Shown here: in pieces, positions 18,901 through 23,000 of the stretch | Layout: every line of letters begins with the position of its first letter | How positions within the stretch are numbered: position 1 is the stretch's first letter | DNA from: Intoshia linei | Taxonomy: Eukaryota; Orthonectida; Rhopaluridae | Length of the DNA: 23,000 nucleotides | Direction: 5' to 3' | Assembly: GCA_001642005.1 (NCBI GenBank) | Contig: LWCA01000573.1 | Coordinates: forward strand, 1-23,000 | The notes under the pieces: model-generated | The model's database searches: none | Told to the model about the DNA's origin: nothing | What the model saw: the letters and a program-made list of their open reading frames with translations, nothing else | Made by a program: the position numbers and the translations under genes

Positions 18901-21900
18901 GTAATTCAAAAATTTTTCATATCAATACAGTGGCTTTTCAATTCAATAATATTTATTTTATATAGGTTCTCTTCGAGTTTATGACATATTAAATGGATCA
19001 CTCATTGCAGAAACATTTTCTGCAAACAAAGGGACGAGTGTACTATGGATAGAAGAAAATAGTGTAATTATTTTTAGACGAACTGTAGAATGATAACGTT
19101 ACAAAAATATATAAAAACTAGGTTGACTGTTATGTACTACCTAAAAACAGCATTTAGCTCTGCCGAGGGCAAATTTTGACTCTACCAAAAAAATTTAACT
19201 TAAAAATCCTACTATTCACTATTATCAATCTCTTAAAGGAGTGGTTCCCAAACTTGTTTCAGGTGGAACCGTTATATCAAATTACTTTTTACTTTAAAGT
19301 GAATTATTCCATCTTAATTTTGTATTGTTAACATTTTCGTTAAGAATTTTAAAAACAATTGTTATCCCATTTATTAATTTATTAGACAGAATGTGTGTAT
19401 AATATTAAAAATAAAGTAAAACCAGTCCAATCCTAAAAATTGTCATAAATAACATAAATTCCAGAAAAAATAAAATTTGTGAATGAAATTAAATGATATT
19501 AACAAAGTTGTTTTAGTTTGTTGTTGTAGTTTCTTATTTAAATAGCAATGTTTTTATAAAAATGTTTTGTAAATGAAACTTAAAAATTGCGTAGCAATGA
19601 AAAAAATTCCGAAGGAATAAATTATATAGATTTTCACCCATATGTCTTTATTGGAAATGTGTAGACATTCAATGCACATTTTTTTTGAAATTGTAGGATT
19701 AATATTTACATTTTCAATTTTTATTTAAATTGAAATATTTGAAAAATATTAGTTGATAATATATTAAAAATTATTGTCACCTGGAATGCGTAGATATCTG
19801 AGGTTGAAATTTTGTATTTATATCAACTGGAATAACCTTTATCAAAATATAGTTTTTTTTAATTTTCGGATGTTAATTATTTCACATTTTTTGTTAATAA
19901 AATATTTCGGAAAAAATTAATATATGAATACTAAAATGCTTTTTTGACCGTGAAGTCGTCACTTATTCGGATTTGAATTTTTTATGTGTGTTAACAGGAC
20001 CTGTACCACCTATAAATTTTTTTTTAAATTCTAGGGCTTTTTAATTGCTGTTTTCATTGAAAAATAAAGGGTAATTTGGGGTTTTGGGGTTTTGGCCTGA
20101 AGATATATTTTTTTAAATTTAAATTTATGATAATATTTATGATTTTTAAAATTCGTATCAGAGTATATATTTTTGTAAATTCTCGAACTCGTTTGATTTT
20201 CAAAAAAAAGACAATTGGGCTTTTTGACCCGTAAGATGTGAGTTTGTGAGGTTGAAATTTATTTTGCTAATACCCCGTAAAACTGTAATTGAAATGTGGA
20301 CTTTATGAAATTATAAGACTGGTAGTTGTTGAAATAAACGGTAACACACACACAAAAACCAATATTGTATAGCATTTTATATACAATGTATGTATGTAAG
20401 TAAGGATTTTCCAATACTAATAATTTGAAAAGTATAGTAAAAATCATTTTCATTTTTTATTGCGCGGTAAGAGTACAGTGTATGTAATTTCTTTTGATAT
20501 CTTTCTGTGTGTTCTACTTTTGCATAGTTCTGAAATGATGATATTGAGATATGTCAGGGACCGATCATAAGAGCCGATAATATTAAATGTACTTAATGTT
20601 ACAAATAATTATTCTACAGAATTAATATACCCCAGTGATTCCCAATTTGTCGGTATTTACTTACCAGTGAGTAATTTGATATTTTTCATGGGTAATAGCG
20701 AAATTTGTTTTAGAAAATAGGAATTTTTTTATTTTTTTTGGTCAGTTGCACACTGTGCTTTGCACAGTAACGTATTATATAATTTTTCCTAAATGATATA
20801 ATAATGTAATCATGTAATAAATGAACATCCTTTACTTGTATAAAATTGAATATCTGTGTGTGTATTATAATTTATTTAAAAAATTAAAAGTCGTATAATT
20901 AAAAAAACTAAATTCTAATACAATGTTTCCCAAGTGATATTTATATATAAGTATTATTTGCTAAAATTGAGACCTTCATCGTCAAAAACTAAATTTACCT
21001 TTTTTTATGAATAAAACCAACCCAAAAATATAAAAAAACATAAATCGTGGGATATTTACTAAAATCAACTTTTCTTAAAAAATTTCCAAAATCTGATAGT
21101 CACATATTCACGGTCAAAAAATCACTTTAATATTAATTTTTTTTATTTGGAAACTATATTCTTATTATCAAAAAAGTATAATTTTGTTTATACGTGAAAA
21201 AAATATAAATGGTGTTTATCTTATCTTAAACTAACATTTTGGAAAAGTCACAAAAAATTAAAAACACAAATTCTAAGTCAGTTTTTATAACGAGTAAGAT
21301 ATATTTCACTATCATAAATTTGCATCTTTACCGGCAAAAGCAAAATTTACTCCCATTACTGAAAAATAAAAATTTAAATATTCTTTCGACAATTTCAAAA
21401 AAAATCAGGAATTATTTTACTATTTTGTAAAATTAGTTTTTAATTTTAATTAAATTATTAAATATTCGATATGACTCTTATTCTAAAAACATGAGCAGCC
21501 AATATGAAGTTAAAAAAATATTGTTGGTAATATCAAAATAAGTACTATATATATAATATGGGTAATGTAGTAAAAAAAGTTTGGAAACACTGTCATACAT
21601 GTAGATCAGTGATGGTAAAATGTGTGTTTCCGTGTTAAAAATACACACTTGACAAAATCTACGCCCTAAAAATTACAAATAATTAATAAGGATAAACTCA
21701 TCAAGAAATAGATTCCATGAGTAAACAAGGTTCACTTGCGTATTATTTAAAATTTAAATCTACAAGATTTGTTTAATAGAAATTTTCCTTTCCATTGAAA
21801 AATTTGGTGAAAAATGTTGCTCATTTTCTCACCTATAGAATTTTAGTAATAAATTTAGATTTCGTTTCACTTAAAGGGCTTTTTTGGAGTAACAATTTTT

Positions 21901-23000
21901 TTATTAGAAAACACACCAGAAAATAATTTTCGAATAAAATGTCTAAAATTAACACACAAATTTGATTTGATTGCCATCACTGATATAGATGTTTTATATT
22001 TTACAATTTTTAGAATAAACTACAGTTGTCATCCTATAAGGTCCTTACGATCGGCTTTCCAGGTCCCGCTTGATTATTCATATAATATTTTTTACGTATG
22101 TTGTATATTTTGACATATAAATTTAGATATTTAGTGAAAACTGTATAGCTAGTGGATATTCTGATGGTATATTAAGGTTTTTCACTTTGGACATTGGAAA
22201 AATAGACCCAAATAAAAGACTTTCAGAACATCACACAATGAAATATGCATTAAAGTTGATTCATATTTGCAAACCGCATACAAGTGATATTGAGTATATT
22301 GCAACATTTTCTAAAAAATCAAATGGAAAAACATATATGGTGACATCATCAAAAGATAAAACAATATTTCTATTTGAAATTGCAGAAAAAAAGTTGATAC
22401 CGATAGGTTTCATAAACACTGAATCTGTAGTGACATTTGTAGATTGGAAAAATGACAAAATTTTGGCAAGTTGTAAAGATGGAAGAGTATTAAAAATAGA
22501 TGATATTAAATTTAGTGAAATTCACATCAAAGATACATTTTGTATAGATAAATGGTGTTCAAAAACGGTACATACATTCACAAGTATAAAATCCAAAGTA
22601 GAACATGCCTCTCTGCTTGAAAAAAAGGAAAAAGAAAATCTGGAACAAAGGAAAATAAAAAAAAAAGAATTGCAACGTAAAAGAGATTTAGGAGTAGAAA
22701 TTGAAGACGAAGAAATCCAAAGCGAGTCAGAATCGATAAATGAATGGCGAGAATATATTCCTGCTGAACCTTCGTCCGTTTTATTTGGAATATGGGATTC
22801 TAATTCGTTTGATGAAGGCTACTATATTTCAATGGATAAATATGACGGTGGTTACTTATACAAAAAATCATTTAATGCCCAGTATAACAAGAAGAATTTA
22901 ATGAATAAAAACGTTTATTCTGGTTCAGAACCTATCGAAATTTTTCAAGCCACAAATGTGTCAATTTCTTGTTTTAATTTTGTCAACAACTTTGTGGTAT
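15970..23000 (+). CDS. CFAP44: CFAP44 (WDR52) homologue, WD-repeat ciliary protein, 5' part; runs off the right edge
   Basis: Ten exons join in phase: 15970-16052, 16091-16253, 16304-16452, 16497-16676, 16752-16896, 17193-17327, 17747-17899, 18753-18900, 18966-19063 and 22127 to beyond 23000, giving 709 residues so far (the human protein has about 1850). Near-identical blocks to animal CFAP44 run throughout: [87 protein letters not shown] and [10 protein letters not shown]. These form the N-terminal WD40 propellers. A Lys/Glu-rich linker (about 22620-22740) then leads into a second beta-propeller-like region. CFAP44 is an axonemal protein of the tether/tether-head complex that links inner dynein arm f to doublet microtubules in motile cilia and sperm tails. 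The start ATG is in a good context, and the N-terminus is short (MSYDYDSLV). Intron 1 is 38 nt and intron 9 is 3063 nt. The acceptor of exon 10 at 22127 was chosen for phase over a second AG 8 nt downstream. Confidence 0.95.
16897..17192. other. CFAP44 intron 5
   Basis: An AT-rich intron of 296 bp with donor ATG|GTAATT and acceptor TTTTTTAG. I see no repeat or RNA structure in it. Confidence 0.6.
17328..17746. other. CFAP44 intron 6
   Basis: A 419 bp intron with donor AAG|GTTTTT and acceptor GTTTTTTAG. It has a short direct repeat of the type TTTGGGTATATTTA (about 17640 and 17680). No gene is visible. Confidence 0.6.
17979..18652. mobile_element. Probable hAT-like MITE in CFAP44 intron 7
   Basis: The left end reads CAGTGATTCTCAA and the right end is the complement of CAGTGTTTCTCAA, so 12 of 13 terminal bases agree in inverted orientation. 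The 674 bp between them have no coding capacity. The flanks (TTATATAT and ATGCAAAA) do not form a recognisable 8 bp duplication, so either the duplication has decayed or the two ends belong to different insertions. Confidence 0.5.
19112..19390 (-). repeat. Family C interspersed repeat, copy 2 (inverted)
   Basis: This is the inverted counterpart of 10510-10803, with AACTAGGTTGACTGTTATGT, AGCATTTAGCTCTGCCGAGG, AGTGAATTATTCCATCTTAA and AGAATTTTAAAAACAATTGT. A hAT-type end GAGTGGTTCCCAAACTTGTT sits inside it at about 19241-19260. Confidence 0.75.
19585..20405 (-). repeat. Family B repeat, long copy 2 (inverted)
   Basis: This is the reverse complement of 4262-5010 across its length, with ATTGCGTAGCAATGAAAAAA, TATAGATTTTCACCCATAT, TATCAACTGGAATA, TTTTTGACCGTGAAG, GGTAATTTGGGGTTTT, CTCGAACTCGTTTG and CTGGTAGTTGTTGAAATAAA in the expected order. 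It is slightly longer than the left copy because of small insertions. Confidence 0.78.
20752..20768. other. Perfect 7 bp inverted repeat (hairpin)
   Basis: ACTGTGC, a TTT loop and GCACAGT form a perfect small hairpin that is unusually GC-rich for its surroundings. It may be two abutting transposon ends (both arms contain CAGT/ACTG) rather than a functional RNA structure. Confidence 0.4.
20921..21592. mobile_element. Probable hAT-like MITE carrying family B tandem-unit sequence
   Basis: The left end CAATGTTTCCCAAG and the complement of the right end CAGTGTTTCCAAAC are similar. The interior contains CATCGTCAAAAACTAAATTT, ATTCACGGTCAAAAAATCAC and TTACCGGCAAAAGCAAAATT, diverged versions of the family B unit. 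No clear target-site duplication is visible, and the element ends 14 bp before the next one. Confidence 0.45.
21607..21982. mobile_element. hAT-like MITE with 8 bp target-site duplication
   Basis: The element begins CAGTGATGGTAAAATG and ends with the complement of CAGTGATGGCAATCA, so the first nine bases are identical. The flanks ATGTAGAT (21599-21606) and ATATAGAT (21983-21990) agree at 7 of 8 bases. The 376 bp interior is non-coding. It lies in CFAP44 intron 9, about 140 bp upstream of exon 10. Confidence 0.72.

Larger units (their letters stand above)
19064..22126. other. CFAP44 intron 9, a 3 kb repeat nest
   Basis: This intron splits the exon ending ...LWIEENS from the exon starting [10 protein letters not shown]. 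It contains, in order, a family C copy (19112-19390), a long inverted family B copy (19585-20405), a hairpin (20752-20768), a hAT-like unit with family B motifs (20921-21592) and a MITE with an 8 bp duplication (21607-21982). No exon is missing when the joined protein is compared with CFAP44 elsewhere. Confidence 0.75.

Noticed and set aside
21239-21430. Plus-strand open frame of 63 codons in CFAP44 intron 9
   Set aside because: It is Lys/Asn/Ile-rich and lies within repeat family B units; no coding evidence.
22261-22458. Minus-strand open frame of 65 codons
   Set aside because: It is the antisense of CFAP44 exon 10, which is clearly coding on the plus strand.
1-23000. CRISPR arrays, tRNA or rRNA genes, bacterial operon features
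   Set aside because: No regularly spaced identical repeats, no cloverleaf with conserved arms and no ribosomal RNA landmarks were seen; the gene structure is eukaryotic.

Overview
The window is strongly AT-rich nuclear DNA from an animal. Genes are split by GT-AG introns, the two recognisable genes are metazoan cilium or cytoskeleton genes (CFAP44, CCDC6), and the spaces between exons hold animal-type transposon relics: a Ty3/gypsy-like retroelement, a THAP-domain pseudogene and hAT-like MITEs. Six inferred introns are only 35 to 44 nt long. That is unusually small; it is known in flatworms and a few other compact-intron lineages and is less typical of insects. I therefore suggest a flatworm-like or other compact-intron invertebrate and do not commit to a phylum.

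Layout. 1-896 (minus): a collapsed Ty3/gypsy-like relic with gag, reverse transcriptase, the edge of RNase H and an integrase fragment. 1362-1798 (plus): a broken THAP-domain gene. 2746-5282 (minus): six phase-compatible exons of an unrecognised Lys/Asn-rich protein with a KVKF (RVxF-type) motif. 7300-10474 (minus): five exons of a protein that joins a degenerate calcineurin-B-like EF-hand domain to a C-terminal death-domain-like region. 11513-12221 (plus): a two-exon gene for a small Cys-containing protein of unknown function, convergent with the next gene. 12397-15378 (minus): a complete CCDC6 homologue in five exons. 15970 to the right edge (plus): the first ten exons of CFAP44, divergent from CCDC6 across a 591 bp shared upstream region.

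Much of the remaining sequence is repeats. I can follow four interspersed families by eye. (A) A hAT-like MITE: one copy with an 8 bp target-site duplication, plus three fragments. (B) A family built of degenerate tandem units, with two long inverted copies about 15 kb apart and shorter pieces. (C) A roughly 290 bp family with inverted copies near 10.5 and 19.2 kb. (D) An older family into which one family A copy inserted. A further MITE with an 8 bp duplication lies in the last large intron of CFAP44.

There is no operon-like logic. The only arrangements likely to matter for expression are the head-to-head CCDC6/CFAP44 pair and the tail-to-tail pair 11513-12221/CCDC6. All exon joins were inferred by eye from reading-frame phase and splice consensus; the 5' ends of the two left-hand minus-strand genes are unresolved.
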